DNA from: Streptomyces sp. NBC_01304
GTDB taxonomy: Bacteria; Actinomycetota; Actinomycetes; Streptomycetales; Streptomycetaceae
Length of the DNA: 64,000 nucleotides
Assembly: GCF_035975855.1 (NCBI RefSeq)
Contig: NZ_CP109055.1
Coordinates: forward strand, 5,270,001 to 5,334,000
Direction of reading: 5' to 3'
Notes under the pieces: model-generated
What the model was told of the DNA's origin: nothing
What the model saw: only the letters and a program-made list of their open reading frames with translations
Database searches by the model: none
Made by a program: the position numbers and the translations under genes
Part shown: piece by piece, positions 25,023-33,888 of the stretch
How the letters are laid out: each line of letters begins with the position of its first letter
How positions within the stretch are numbered: position 1 is the first letter of the stretch

Positions 25023-25811
25023 GTGAGTTCCGAATCTGATTCCGTAGCGCCGATATCCGCGCCGAACACCGGCCCGGATCCGCGCACCAGCCACCGGTTG
25101 GACGTGCCCCCGCCGGACGCGCGTCCGGATGTGCGCGATCTGGACCCGTCCCCGGGCACCAGCCCAGGCCCCGCCGCGCATGGCGGCCTGCAGCCGATGT
25201 CGGCGACCGACACAGCCCCGGACCCCCGCATCCAGGCACCCACCACTCCCCTCACCGGCACAGACCCTCGCATCCAGGCGCCCACCACCCCGCTGACCGG
25301 CAACGACCCGCGCACCTCGCACGAGATGCCTGCCCCGGACGGGCGGACCGACGTCCGTGACCTGGACCCCGCACCCGGCACCAACCCCGGGCCGCCGCCC
25401 AGCAACGGCATTCAGGCGATGTCCGCCGGCGGCGGGCCGAGCGGCGGCCCGGGTGTCGGCGTGCAAGCAGGCGGCGGCCTGTCCGGCGTGGACGACCCGG
25501 CTGCGCTGAACCGGGCCGGGCAGGGTGCCTATCAGCTGGGCAGCCTGGTGCAGAGCAACGGACGCGTCGGCGACGACGAGCAGATGATCGCGGCCACGGC
25601 CGCGCTGGGGGCCGACTTCTGGGGCGGCCAGCTGGGCCTTGAGCTGATGAAGACGATGGAGACCTGGGACAAGCAGGCAAAGAAGCTGTCCAACACCTGT
25701 GCAGCCATCGGCGACCGCTGCACGACCACGGCGAACAGCTACACGACCACGGAGTCGGCGAACGACCAAGAGATGAGCACCCTCCAGCGCTCGCTCGCCG
25801 ACTTCAACTGA
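25023..25811 (+). CDS. WXG100-like protein with long Pro-rich N-terminal extension
   Basis: A 262-residue protein with GTG start (GGGGGA 6 nt upstream). The first 150 residues are low-complexity, Pro/Asp/Thr-rich and internally repeated: TDPRIQAPTTPLTG occurs twice and DVRDLDP-x-PGT-x-PGP twice. The C-terminal 100 residues are helical with a WGG turn (Trp at about residue 199, in GADFWGGQLGLELMKTMETW), the WXG100/ESAT-6 hallmark. Such proteins are cargo or chaperones of type VII secretion. The long N-terminal extension is unusual. 14 nt from the next gene. Confidence 0.7.
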   Translation: MSSESDSVAPISAPNTGPDPRTSHRLDVPPPDARPDVRDLDPSPGTSPGPAAHGGLQPMSATDTAPDPRIQAPTTPLTGTDPRIQAPTTPLTGNDPRTSHEMPAPDGRTDVRDLDPAPGTNPGPPPSNGIQAMSAGGGPSGGPGVGVQAGGGLSGVDDPAALNRAGQGAYQLGSLVQSNGRVGDDEQMIAATAALGADFWGGQLGLELMKTMETWDKQAKKLSNTCAAIGDRCTTTANSYTTTESANDQEMSTLQRSLADFN

Positions 25812-25825
25812 ACGGGACCTCCACG

Positions 25826-28024
25826 ATGATCAGTTACACCGAGCTCTTCCACCTCGATGTCGCCGCTATCAAGGGAGCGGCCGACCAGTGGGACGAATAC
25901 CGGCGCCGCTACGAGCGCATGGACGAGGCGTACGACCAGCAGGTACTCAAGCCCTTCGACGAGGCGGGCTGGTCCAGCTTCGATGTCACCTCGGCCGTCG
26001 CGCGGGCCCAAGTGGCGGATGCCAACAAGGAGTTCACGGACGCGGGCATCGAGGCCAAGGGCCTGCGGGCCGTCCTCGAGGACGCCTACGAAGAACTGAA
26101 GAAGTGCAAGGCCGACCTGCACCAACTGACCGAGGACGCCAAGAAGAACGGCGTCCTCATCAGCGAGACCGGCCAGGTCAGTCTGAAGGACCCCGACAAG
26201 GCCGGTGACGAGCGCCGCGGAGGCGGACTGCTGCCGACCGACAACGAGGTCACCGTCAAACTGTGGGAGGGCAGCATCCTGCTGATCCTCACGTCGGCGA
26301 CCAACGCCGACCAGTCCGCCGCCATGGCGCTGAAACGGAACACCGGACAGCTGGACGAGGGCTTCAACGACAAGACGGTCAAGTCCGTCGACCAGGACGA
26401 GTCGCAGCGCGCCTCCACGCTCCTCAAGAAATACGAGAAGGGCGAGAAGCTCTCCCCGTCCGAACTCGACGAACTGCACCGGCTGATGGTCCACAACAAC
26501 AAGGACCCCGAGTTCAGCCGCATGACCATCGACAGCCTCGGGCCCGAGGGCACCCTGCGCCTGGCCGAGGACCTGCAGCGCGACAGCCAGGGCGACAGCG
26601 CGAACAAGTCGAAGTACGGCGACATCCAGTCCGCGCTGGCCAACAACATCGGCACGGCCAACAAGGACAAGGAATTCTCCGAGCAGTGGCGCAAGGACAT
26701 GCGCGAGCTCGGCACCCAGCGCCTCGACGACGACGGGCGCAAGCCGTACAACTACCAGCTCCTGACGACCCTCCTGAAGGAGGGCGACAGCAGCAGCTTC
26801 CCGCCGCACATGACGACCGGGCTGACCGACGACCTCATCGCGGCGGAGAAGAAGAAGCCGGACATCTGGGACGAGCACCAGGACATCGCCCCTGGTGACG
26901 ACGCCGAGAAGCAGGAGATCGTCGACCCGGTCGACGACATGCTGGGCATCATGAGCGGTGACCCCGACACCGCCACCAAGTACCTCGACCCGGCGCAGAG
27001 CGGCAGCAAGGACAATCTGAAGTACCTGCTCGACGACCGGCACTGGCCCAACGTGCACGTCACCGAGAGCGTCCAGAACGGCACCGGAGCCACCGACGGC
27101 GCCGTCATGGACCGGTACGACGAGGACTCCACCAACTCCCGTGCCGGTCTGGGCAATCTGCTGGAAGCCGCCACCACCGGTGTGGAGCCCGGCGAGGAGC
27201 GGACCGACTTCAGCGGTCACACGGAGGGCCAGGCCCGCGTCATGCAGGACACGATCGCGCGCCTGGACAGCGACACCAAGGGCGACGAGATCCCCGAGAA
27301 CATGCGCCAGCCGCTGGCCCGCGCCCTGTCCGACTACACGCCCGACACCCACGACATCATCGCGGGCAGCAAGGACGGTTACGACGACGAGCGCGGCCGG
27401 GGCAGCATCACCGGCACCGGCGACGACGCCCACATCACCAACAAGGAAGGCAGCGTCATCCGGGTACTGCGCGGCGTCTCGGAGGACCCCGCGGCCTACG
27501 CCCAGGTCTACGAGAGCGAACGCTTCTACGCCGCCGACCAGATGGACAAGGCGTCGCAGAACCCCGGCGCGAACAACGAGAACTGGAACGTCCCGGCCCG
27601 CGAGGCGTCCAACGTGCTCGGCGCGTACAACGCCATCGGCTCCGACGCCTACCTCGACCAGCGCGACGAGAAGAAGCAGTGGGCCGACGACGTCGCCAAG
27701 CAGCGCTACCACCAAGCCGGACTGCCGCTGACCGCGATCCCGTACGTCGGCGACGGCGCCCAGCGCATGCTCGACCAGACGACCTACGACTGGTCCAAGG
27801 ACGTCAAGGCCGAGGCCGACCTGCAGGGCAAGGAAGGAACCGAGGCCGAGAAGGCCAAGGGCAGCGCGGGCACCAAGGACCTCGTCGACCAGTGGGTGGC
27901 CGAGCGCAACCGGCAGGGCGCGGGCATCTCCGACATGACGGAGCGCGACATCAAGCAGCAGGCCGAGGAGAGCTACCTGGTGCACCGCGGCTCGGCTCTG
28001 GGCGCCCTGCGGGGTGAGTACTGA
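25826..28024 (+). CDS. Large WXG-like putative type VII secretion substrate
   Basis: A 732-residue hydrophilic, acidic protein without signal peptide or membrane helix. Its first 110 residues are helical with a GWSS turn (in DEAGWSSFDVTSAV), matching a WXG100-like helical hairpin. The rest is mostly alpha-helical with repeated Asp/Lys-rich linkers; I do not recognise a catalytic domain. Streptomyces genomes code for large ESX-linked proteins of this kind (DUF6571-like), which is my best guess. It overlaps the next gene by one base (TGATG), so all three genes of the module are coupled. No EccC or other secretion machinery is coded in this window. Confidence 0.65.
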   Translation: MISYTELFHLDVAAIKGAADQWDEYRRRYERMDEAYDQQVLKPFDEAGWSSFDVTSAVARAQVADANKEFTDAGIEAKGLRAVLEDAYEELKKCKADLHQLTEDAKKNGVLISETGQVSLKDPDKAGDERRGGGLLPTDNEVTVKLWEGSILLILTSATNADQSAAMALKRNTGQLDEGFNDKTVKSVDQDESQRASTLLKKYEKGEKLSPSELDELHRLMVHNNKDPEFSRMTIDSLGPEGTLRLAEDLQRDSQGDSANKSKYGDIQSALANNIGTANKDKEFSEQWRKDMRELGTQRLDDDGRKPYNYQLLTTLLKEGDSSSFPPHMTTGLTDDLIAAEKKKPDIWDEHQDIAPGDDAEKQEIVDPVDDMLGIMSGDPDTATKYLDPAQSGSKDNLKYLLDDRHWPNVHVTESVQNGTGATDGAVMDRYDEDSTNSRAGLGNLLEAATTGVEPGEERTDFSGHTEGQARVMQDTIARLDSDTKGDEIPENMRQPLARALSDYTPDTHDIIAGSKDGYDDERGRGSITGTGDDAHITNKEGSVIRVLRGVSEDPAAYAQVYESERFYAADQMDKASQNPGANNENWNVPAREASNVLGAYNAIGSDAYLDQRDEKKQWADDVAKQRYHQAGLPLTAIPYVGDGAQRMLDQTTYDWSKDVKAEADLQGKEGTEAEKAKGSAGTKDLVDQWVAERNRQGAGISDMTERDIKQQAEESYLVHRGSALGALRGEY

Positions 28025-29082
28025 TGGCCGCCACCCCGGGTGTCCTGCGGGGGCGGCCCGTCCGTCTCGCCATGATGATCCTGGCCCTGGTTCTCGCCGC
28101 GACGGGAGCGACCCTCTACTTCTCCGGAGCGTACGACGACTGGCGCGACGGCAGGGCCCTGTCCCGCGCCTGCGACGGGATCCTGCCCCAGGACGAGCTG
28201 CCCCAACTCCTCGACTGGGACGGCAGACTCACCTCCGACGAAGCCTGGAGCCTCACCGCACGGGACGCCCGGACCTGCACCGTCTACTCGCCCGAGCTGG
28301 AGGACCACAACAACACCCAGCTCAGCCTCACCGTCTCGCAGGGCCGAGGCAGCCGCCAGCTCCTGACGGACCTGGCGGTCATCGACGAGAGGGAGACCGT
28401 CACCCCCATCGGCAACGGCTGGCGGGGCATCTTGAACGTACAGAGCGAACTGCCCAAGGCCACCGTCGTGATGCCCTGCGGCAAGAAGCCGGACGACGCC
28501 CTGGTGGTGCACCTGGAGACCTGGTCGGGTCCGTACGACAACGATTCCGCCGGACAGCGGGCCCGCCTCGCCCGCGTGGTGACCCAGGCCGCCGCGAACG
28601 CCGCGGACCAGGCCGGATGCGACGCCGCGCCCGGCGAGCGGGTCGAGCGCGTGCCGGGCGAACTCATCAAACGCTCGGACACGCCGAAGCCGGCCGGCAC
28701 AGCCACGGGCACCTGCCGCGACGTGCCCGCCCCCGCGCTGGAGACGGCTGCCGATCCGCTCGCCCCCATCGAGAACTGTGTACTCAAGGACAGGACGGGC
28801 CACCCGTCGGACCGCCTTACCGCGTACTACGGCCCCTTCGTCCAGCACGGGCACGCCGACCTCGGTATCGCCGACTCCGCGCGCTTCGCCAAGCATCCAG
28901 CAGGAAGCATCGACGGCCTGTCCTGGGCGAGCGCGGACTGCCCCAAGCAGGGTGGCCCGGCCTTCTTCACCGCCCAGTCCCTGCCGGGCAGCGACGCAGA
29001 CCTCCCCGCCGGGGCGTTCAAGCAGTTCGCGCTGCGCTCCGCCAAGGGCCACGGTTGTGAGGTACCTGTGTTCAGCAATTAG
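28024..29082 (+). CDS. Membrane-anchored extracytoplasmic protein of the WXG module
   Basis: A 352-residue protein with one N-terminal membrane helix (MMILALVLAATGATLYFSG, residues about 17-36) followed by an extracytoplasmic domain. The latter has several Cys (including ACDGILPQDEL, RTCTVYSPEL, MPCGKK, GCDAAPGE, DCPKQGG, GCEVPVF), so disulfide bonds are likely. It contains two segments of similar character, suggesting an internal duplication. Family unknown. Its start overlaps the stop of the large WXG protein gene, so it probably assists or receives that protein outside the cell. Confidence 0.65.
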   Translation: MAATPGVLRGRPVRLAMMILALVLAATGATLYFSGAYDDWRDGRALSRACDGILPQDELPQLLDWDGRLTSDEAWSLTARDARTCTVYSPELEDHNNTQLSLTVSQGRGSRQLLTDLAVIDERETVTPIGNGWRGILNVQSELPKATVVMPCGKKPDDALVVHLETWSGPYDNDSAGQRARLARVVTQAAANAADQAGCDAAPGERVERVPGELIKRSDTPKPAGTATGTCRDVPAPALETAADPLAPIENCVLKDRTGHPSDRLTAYYGPFVQHGHADLGIADSARFAKHPAGSIDGLSWASADCPKQGGPAFFTAQSLPGSDADLPAGAFKQFALRSAKGHGCEVPVFSN

Positions 29083-29190
29083 CGCACCGGCTGGTGCGCG
29101 GCCGGTTGCCCGCATTCGGCAATGTGAACCCCGGGCTGTCTGCCGGGACAGGCAGATTCCCGGACGCGGCAGGTTCGTCATGCTGGCACC

Positions 29191-30000
29191 ATGGCCCGCT
29201 TCTCACACTCCGTGCACGTGCTGCCCGTGCCACGTCCGTGGTTCGAGCAGTCCGTCGCGACACTGAACGCCCTGGCACAGGACACCTATGTGGACGGTGC
29301 GCAGGTTCTGCTACCGGGCGGGCGGCCGGTACCCGATGTGAGGCTGGCCGAGGGGACCCATCTCAAGTCGGGCGCGGTCTATGAGGCGCATGGCGAAGAC
29401 CTCGCTGCCCCGCAGGAGCGGATGGTCGTCAAGGAGTGGGACGGCGCCTCGCGCATTCGGGTTCAACAGCACCTGAAGCATGAGGAGATGAGCGTCTTCG
29501 TGGAGGCCGCACTGCGCAGCGCGGCCAAGCCGGAGGACGTCGAGGTGCGAGTCGAGACGTCCGGCCGGAGCACAAGTGCCCGGCTGATGCGCACGTCCAG
29601 CCGGGCGCACCTGCGCCTCGACACCTGGTGGCGTGCGGTGTCCTGTGAGTCTGCTTCGACCGTCCCGCTGGAGATGTCGGTGGAACACCGTCTCGGTAGA
29701 GCTGCGGTGCGCGTCGCGCCACACCGCACAGGCGGGAGCTGGGAGCTTCGCTGCACTCTGTCGGTACACGCCTGCCTGCCCCTACGTCCGCTGGTGGCGA
29801 TCGGCATATGGTTCGCCCGGCGGCGTATAGGCCGTGCCTTTGCCGAGGCCGTGGACCAGGCTGCCGGACGGTGGAACACGGCCATTCCCACCGCCCTCGC
29901 GCTCCGCCCGGATCAACTCCGCGCACAGGTCATGGCAGCCCTTCAGGCCAAAACAGAGGCAGGCGTATTCGGCAGTCCGGACAGCTCTGCACCTCCGTGA
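29191..30000 (+). CDS. Conserved protein of unknown function
   Basis: A 269-residue protein starting MARFSHSVHVLPVPRPW. Mostly alpha/beta, with a moderately hydrophobic segment (LRPLVAIGIWFARRRIGRAF, about residues 198-217) and many Arg. I do not recognise any domain. It lies 108 nt after the WXG module in the same direction and 49 nt before the convergent CBS-MarR gene. No signal peptide. Codon use is normal for the genome, which supports a real gene. Confidence 0.55.
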   Translation: MARFSHSVHVLPVPRPWFEQSVATLNALAQDTYVDGAQVLLPGGRPVPDVRLAEGTHLKSGAVYEAHGEDLAAPQERMVVKEWDGASRIRVQQHLKHEEMSVFVEAALRSAAKPEDVEVRVETSGRSTSARLMRTSSRAHLRLDTWWRAVSCESASTVPLEMSVEHRLGRAAVRVAPHRTGGSWELRCTLSVHACLPLRPLVAIGIWFARRRIGRAFAEAVDQAAGRWNTAIPTALALRPDQLRAQVMAALQAKTEAGVFGSPDSSAPP

Positions 30001-30049
30001 TGATGCCGGGTACCGACGACGACCGCGGCAGCGGCGGCCCGAGCCACCC

Positions 30050-30970
30050 TCAAAACACCGTCGGCGGCGAGCCGAACGCCGGCTCGCCTGCAGCTCTCGC
30101 GAAGGACTGCAGGGCCGGGGCGAGGGCCGTGCGATCCTCGTGCGGCATGTCCTCCAGGATTTGAGTGATCTCCGCCGTGCGTCGTTGCATCACGTCGTTG
30201 ACCACGTCCTGCCCGCGGGGTGACAGGACCAGACGTAGATCGTCTCGTCCCCCATTCCCGCTCTGCGCGAGCAGGTCGCCGGCCTGGAGGTCGGTCACCG
30301 CGCGGAGCGCCATCTGCTCGTCGACGCCGAGGAGTTCAGCCAGGTGCCGGGGCCCGAGGGTGCCGTGCATGCTGAGGAGCACCAGGAGCCGGAACTCGAG
30401 GAGGGTCAGGGTCTCTTCGACGGCCGCAAGGGACCGGGCCGACACAGCGACGAGCAGTCGTGAGGCGGTGAGCACGTGCGCTGCCGCGTCGTGCAGGTCA
30501 TCGCCGCAACTCGCGCTCGCCACGGCGGGGTCCAGGAGGCGCCGCAGCAGTCGCTGTGCGGTGATGATCCCTCGGACCGGGGTGCCTGCGGGATCAATGA
30601 CCACCACAACCGGGCTGTTCGCCTGCCTCAGCCGCAGGAGCACCGTGGACAGCCTGTCCCTGGGAGTGACGGTCGGGGGCGGCTCGGGCATCGGCAGCAA
30701 GTCGCCCACCCTGCGGCCGGAGAGCGCCCGGCTCAGCTGGGCCTGGGCGAAGGGGCCGGACAGCGAGATCAGTCCGGGCTGTGCGGCCAGCGAACCGGGC
30801 AGCAGGTGGTGCAGTAGCTCCTGGGCCTGCAGCACAGCCCGCGGTTCACCGGAGGATTCAACAAGTACGAGGAAGGGTTCGGGACTTGCGGCCACCATGC
30901 GCGCAGCGACCACCGCATCGCACTCGAGCTCTACGGTCTGGCACACATACGCAAGATCGGCAGCGAACAT
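30050..30970 (-). CDS. CBS-pair plus MarR-like helix-turn-helix fusion regulator (paralogue 3)
   Basis: A 306-residue protein. Residues 1-155 form a CBS pair of the same design as the two other CBS proteins in the window (AADLAYVCQTVELECDAVVAAR shortened here to the first 22 residues; SGEPRAVLQAQELLHHLLPG; later SPVVVVIDPAGTPVRGIITA). Residues about 190-290 form a winged helix of MarR type (LGPRHLAELLGVDEQMALRAVTDL, then a DDLRLVLSPRGQDVV wing). This couples nucleotide sensing to transcription. The 19-nt motif lies 31 nt upstream of its start, so it may control itself and the other motif-bearing genes. CAGGAG precedes the ATG. Confidence 0.8.
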   Translation of the reverse strand: MFAADLAYVCQTVELECDAVVAARMVAASPEPFLVLVESSGEPRAVLQAQELLHHLLPGSLAAQPGLISLSGPFAQAQLSRALSGRRVGDLLPMPEPPPTVTPRDRLSTVLLRLRQANSPVVVVIDPAGTPVRGIITAQRLLRRLLDPAVASASCGDDLHDAAAHVLTASRLLVAVSARSLAAVEETLTLLEFRLLVLLSMHGTLGPRHLAELLGVDEQMALRAVTDLQAGDLLAQSGNGGRDDLRLVLSPRGQDVVNDVMQRRTAEITQILEDMPHEDRTALAPALQSFARAAGEPAFGSPPTVF

Positions 30971-31001
30971 GAGCGGCTCCTGTTCGACACGTCGTACTGG
31001 T

Positions 31002-31020
31002 GCCGACCAGGCTTCCCGGC
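31002..31020 (-). promoter_or_regulatory. 19-nt leader motif, copy c (CBS-MarR gene)
   Basis: On the minus strand GCCGGGAAGCCTGGTCGGC, one base different from copies a and b. TAGGAG lies 11 nt upstream (TAGGGT at 12 nt in the other two). It starts 31 nt upstream of the CBS-MarR gene. Confidence 0.55.
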
Positions 31021-31206
31021 GCTCCAGGAGCCTCCTACCGCCGAGACTCCATACAGCATCTTTGCACAGCCCGTCACTCGCTGCTCATGGTTCGTTACCG
31101 CTGCATCGATGACGAACGGCCGCAGACCAAGCGGGGATGCGGAGTGGCACCAGCAGCATCTTGCCTTCGCAGCCCACGAGCCGAGCCCGAGGCCGCTGCC
31201 GGCCTC

Positions 31207-31530
31207 TTACCGCGCCGGACGCTTCTCCAGAGGCTTCGGGCGTCCGAGCACCATGTCGTACGCCATGACCAGCACGACCGTCACCCCGGCCAGCACCACC
31301 GCCGCATACGCACCCGCGGTGACGGTCTCCCGAGCAGCCTGGGCAATCCGAGGCGCCAGCTCACACAGCGCGGCCCCGTACATGGAGATCCCCGCAGCAC
31401 CGAGGACCCGTACAGGGCCCGGCCGGTGCCGGATGACGGCCGGGATCCAGCCGGCCGCCAGTGCAAGGCTCGACGGGAGGATCAGCACGGTGCACACGAC
31501 GAGCAAGATCCAGCTCGTAGTGGAACTCAT
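31207..31530 (-). CDS. Small polytopic membrane protein
   Basis: A 107-residue protein with three hydrophobic segments (about residues 5-28, 42-60 and 70-92) and a short basic tail (GRPKPLEKRPAR). The internal ATG at 31530 (MSSTTSWILLVV) is preceded by GGAAGG; the frame upstream of it is not hydrophobic and I do not count it. I do not recognise a family. It lies upstream of the CBS-MarR gene in the same direction but 186 nt from the motif at 31002. Confidence 0.55.
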   Translation of the reverse strand: MSSTTSWILLVVCTVLILPSSLALAAGWIPAVIRHRPGPVRVLGAAGISMYGAALCELAPRIAQAARETVTAGAYAAVVLAGVTVVLVMAYDMVLGRPKPLEKRPAR

Positions 31531-31758
31531 GGCATGGGGCCTTCCGTGACACGTCTCGTCGGTGGGGTCCGGTGAGCTTAGAGAGACGGCCGAGGGTACG
31601 GCTGTGACGTATGTCCCAATGGGCTCGATTTTGATGGAAAACATACATGCGGCTCAGTGGCCGCAATTGCCCTAGTCCGAGCCCAAGCCAGCCAGCCAGC
31701 AGAGATCAATCACCGCCGTCATCGCCGCGCTCGACGCCTTGCGCTGAGGCGCCGTCCG

Positions 31759-32721
31759 TCAGGCAGCCGCCCGAGTTTGGCTGAAGGTGCGCCGGTAGGC
31801 GCCGGGTGTGGTGCCCAGATGCGCCCTGAAGCGGCGGCGCAGGTTGACCGCCGAGGTGAGCCCGACGCGGGTGGCGATGGCTTCGACCGGCAGGTCGGTC
31901 TGCTCCAGCAATACCCGTGCTGCGTCGAGGCGTTGGCGCAACAGCCACTGCCCCGGGCTGACGCCGAGTTGTTCGGTGAAGCGCCGGGCGAGGGTCCGGG
32001 TGGACAGCCCGGCTCGTTCGGCGAGCCGGTCGAGGGTCAGCGGAGAGTCGAGGTGGGACGTGGCCCACTCCAGCAGTGGCGCCAGCGATTCGTCCGTCCT
32101 CGCCGGGGCGGGCGCTGCGGCGTACTGGAGTTGGCTGCCCTCCCGGTGTGGGGGCAGGACCATGTTCCGGGCGATCTGGGCGGCGTAGGCGGCGCCGTGG
32201 TCGGAACGCACCAGGTGAAGACACAGGTCGATGCCCGCACCGGTTCCGGCGCTGGTGGCCACGTCGCCGTGGTCGACGTAGAGCACGTCCGGGTCCACCT
32301 CCACCTGGGGGAAGGCGGCGGCGAGTTGGGGCGCGTGGCGCCAGTGGGTGGCGGCGCGGCGGCCGTCGAGCAGTCCGGACTGCGCGAGGACAAACGCCCC
32401 CGTGCAGATGGCGACGATCCTGGCCCCGCGCCGGTGGGCGGCCTGGAGCGCCGCGATGACGGTCGGCGGCACCGGCGCGCTGGGCGGCTGCCAGCCGGGG
32501 ACGACCACGGTGTCCGCCTCCTCCAGAGCCGACAGACCCGCGTCTACGAGCATCGGGTAACCGATGGTGGTCCGCAGCGGTCCGGGGCGCTCGGCACAGA
32601 TCCGGAAGCTGTACCGGGCCGGTACGTCCTGCGGGACGGTGCCGAAGACCTCGGCGGCGCAGCCGAGCTCGAAAGGCGACTGCGGCGGATTGAGCAGGGC
32701 CACCACCCGGTGAAGGCTCAT
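31759..32721 (-). CDS. GlxA-family (DJ-1/PfpI plus AraC) transcriptional regulator
   Basis: A 320-residue protein. Residues about 5-190 form a DJ-1/PfpI (class I glutamine amidotransferase-like) domain with ICTGAFVLAQSGLLDGR around the nucleophile-elbow cysteine; residues about 210-315 are two AraC-type helix-turn-helices (LDRLAERAGLSTRTLARRF and PVEAIATRVGLTSAVNLRRRF). This is the standard GlxA-like regulator. It is divergent from the alpha/beta hydrolase gene at 32792 with 70 nt between the starts, so it very likely controls that gene. Confidence 0.92.
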   Translation of the reverse strand: MSLHRVVALLNPPQSPFELGCAAEVFGTVPQDVPARYSFRICAERPGPLRTTIGYPMLVDAGLSALEEADTVVVPGWQPPSAPVPPTVIAALQAAHRRGARIVAICTGAFVLAQSGLLDGRRAATHWRHAPQLAAAFPQVEVDPDVLYVDHGDVATSAGTGAGIDLCLHLVRSDHGAAYAAQIARNMVLPPHREGSQLQYAAAPAPARTDESLAPLLEWATSHLDSPLTLDRLAERAGLSTRTLARRFTEQLGVSPGQWLLRQRLDAARVLLEQTDLPVEAIATRVGLTSAVNLRRRFRAHLGTTPGAYRRTFSQTRAAA

Positions 32722-32791
32722 GGCAAGAATGTACTCCTAGGTGTCTTTTAGGACTCTCGGCAGGGAGATCGACTCCGGTCACAGTGGTCCC

Positions 32792-33637
32792 ATGATTGAA
32801 ACCACCACCGAGACGACAGTGGTCAGGCGCACAGTCCAGGTCGACGGCGAAACGGCCAGCTACCTGACCGCCGGGCCGCAGGACGGCCAGCCCGTGCTGC
32901 TGCTGCACGGAACGTACTGGAGCAGGGTCTGGCTCCCGGTACTGGACCACCTCGCCGACGCGGGGCTACGGCCGATCGCAGTCGACCTCCCCGGGCTGGG
33001 GCGCTCGGGCGGCGAACTCACCCTGGAAACGGCCACGGTCCCGGCCCTCGCGCACTGGGTGACACGGTTCGCATCCGCGCTGGAGCTCTCCGGACCGATC
33101 TCTGTGGCCGGCCACGACATCGGCGGCGGCATCGCCCAGCACCTCCTCGCCCACAACCGCCTGGAGGTCCCGCGGCTGGCCCTGCTCAACTCGGTCACCT
33201 ACGACTCCTGGCCCGTGCCTGGCGTGGCCCGCTTCCGCGACCGGGAGGTCGTCGCGGCCACCACCGCCGACGAAGTTCTCACCGCCCGCCGACAGGCCGT
33301 GACAACGGCCCTGGCCGGTGCCGCCACCGAGCCATTGATCGCGGACTACCTGGATCCATGGACCCATGGGCGGGTCCGCCGCTCCTGGATGGCCATGGCG
33401 GGCGCAGCCGACAACCGCTACACCCTCGACCTCGTTCCCGCCCTGCAGCGATCCACCACGCCCAAGCTGCTGATGTGGGGCGAGGACGACACCTTCCAGA
33501 AGGTGGAATACGCCGAGAAGTTCACCTCGGAGATGCCGCACACCACCCTCGTACGCATCCCGGATGCGCACCACATCCCCACGGAGAACGCCCCTGACCA
33601 GATCGGCCGCGCGCTCGCAGGATTCTTCACGGCGTAG
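32792..33637 (+). CDS. Alpha/beta hydrolase with aspartate nucleophile elbow
   Basis: A 281-residue alpha/beta-hydrolase. Oxyanion box HGTYW after strand 3, nucleophile elbow GHDIGG (Asp instead of Ser), an acid in WGEDDTF and the catalytic His in IPDAHHIPTENAP. An Asp nucleophile in GHDxGG is the mark of haloalkane dehalogenase, fluoroacetate dehalogenase and epoxide hydrolase subfamilies. The ATG at 32792 (MIETTTETTVV) is preferred over the GTG at 32741, which has no better ribosome binding site. Divergent from the GlxA-type regulator. No signal peptide. Substrate not deducible. Confidence 0.85.
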   Translation: MIETTTETTVVRRTVQVDGETASYLTAGPQDGQPVLLLHGTYWSRVWLPVLDHLADAGLRPIAVDLPGLGRSGGELTLETATVPALAHWVTRFASALELSGPISVAGHDIGGGIAQHLLAHNRLEVPRLALLNSVTYDSWPVPGVARFRDREVVAATTADEVLTARRQAVTTALAGAATEPLIADYLDPWTHGRVRRSWMAMAGAADNRYTLDLVPALQRSTTPKLLMWGEDDTFQKVEYAEKFTSEMPHTTLVRIPDAHHIPTENAPDQIGRALAGFFTA

Positions 33638-33888
33638 AGGCATTACGACCACCCGGCTTTGCGGCTGCTCTCGGACCGACCGGCCCGGAGGACACCGGAA
33701 GCAACCACAGTGCCCGCTTCGAGCCGCCGGGCGCGCGGAGGCAGGCACATGCGAGCAGCTGGACTGAGGACTTCCTTCTGGTCGGCACAGCCGTTTCCTC
33801 CGGCCGCCATCACCTCATACGTCGCGTCGCGTAGGGCCGTGAAGCTCCCGTCGCCCAACTCCCCGTACAGGACCATCCTGCGCCGCAG

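Noticed and set aside
25739..27985. Long open frame (748 codons) opposite the large WXG protein
   Set aside because: Antisense frame of Val/Leu/Gly-rich composition; the plus-strand gene is coupled to both neighbours.
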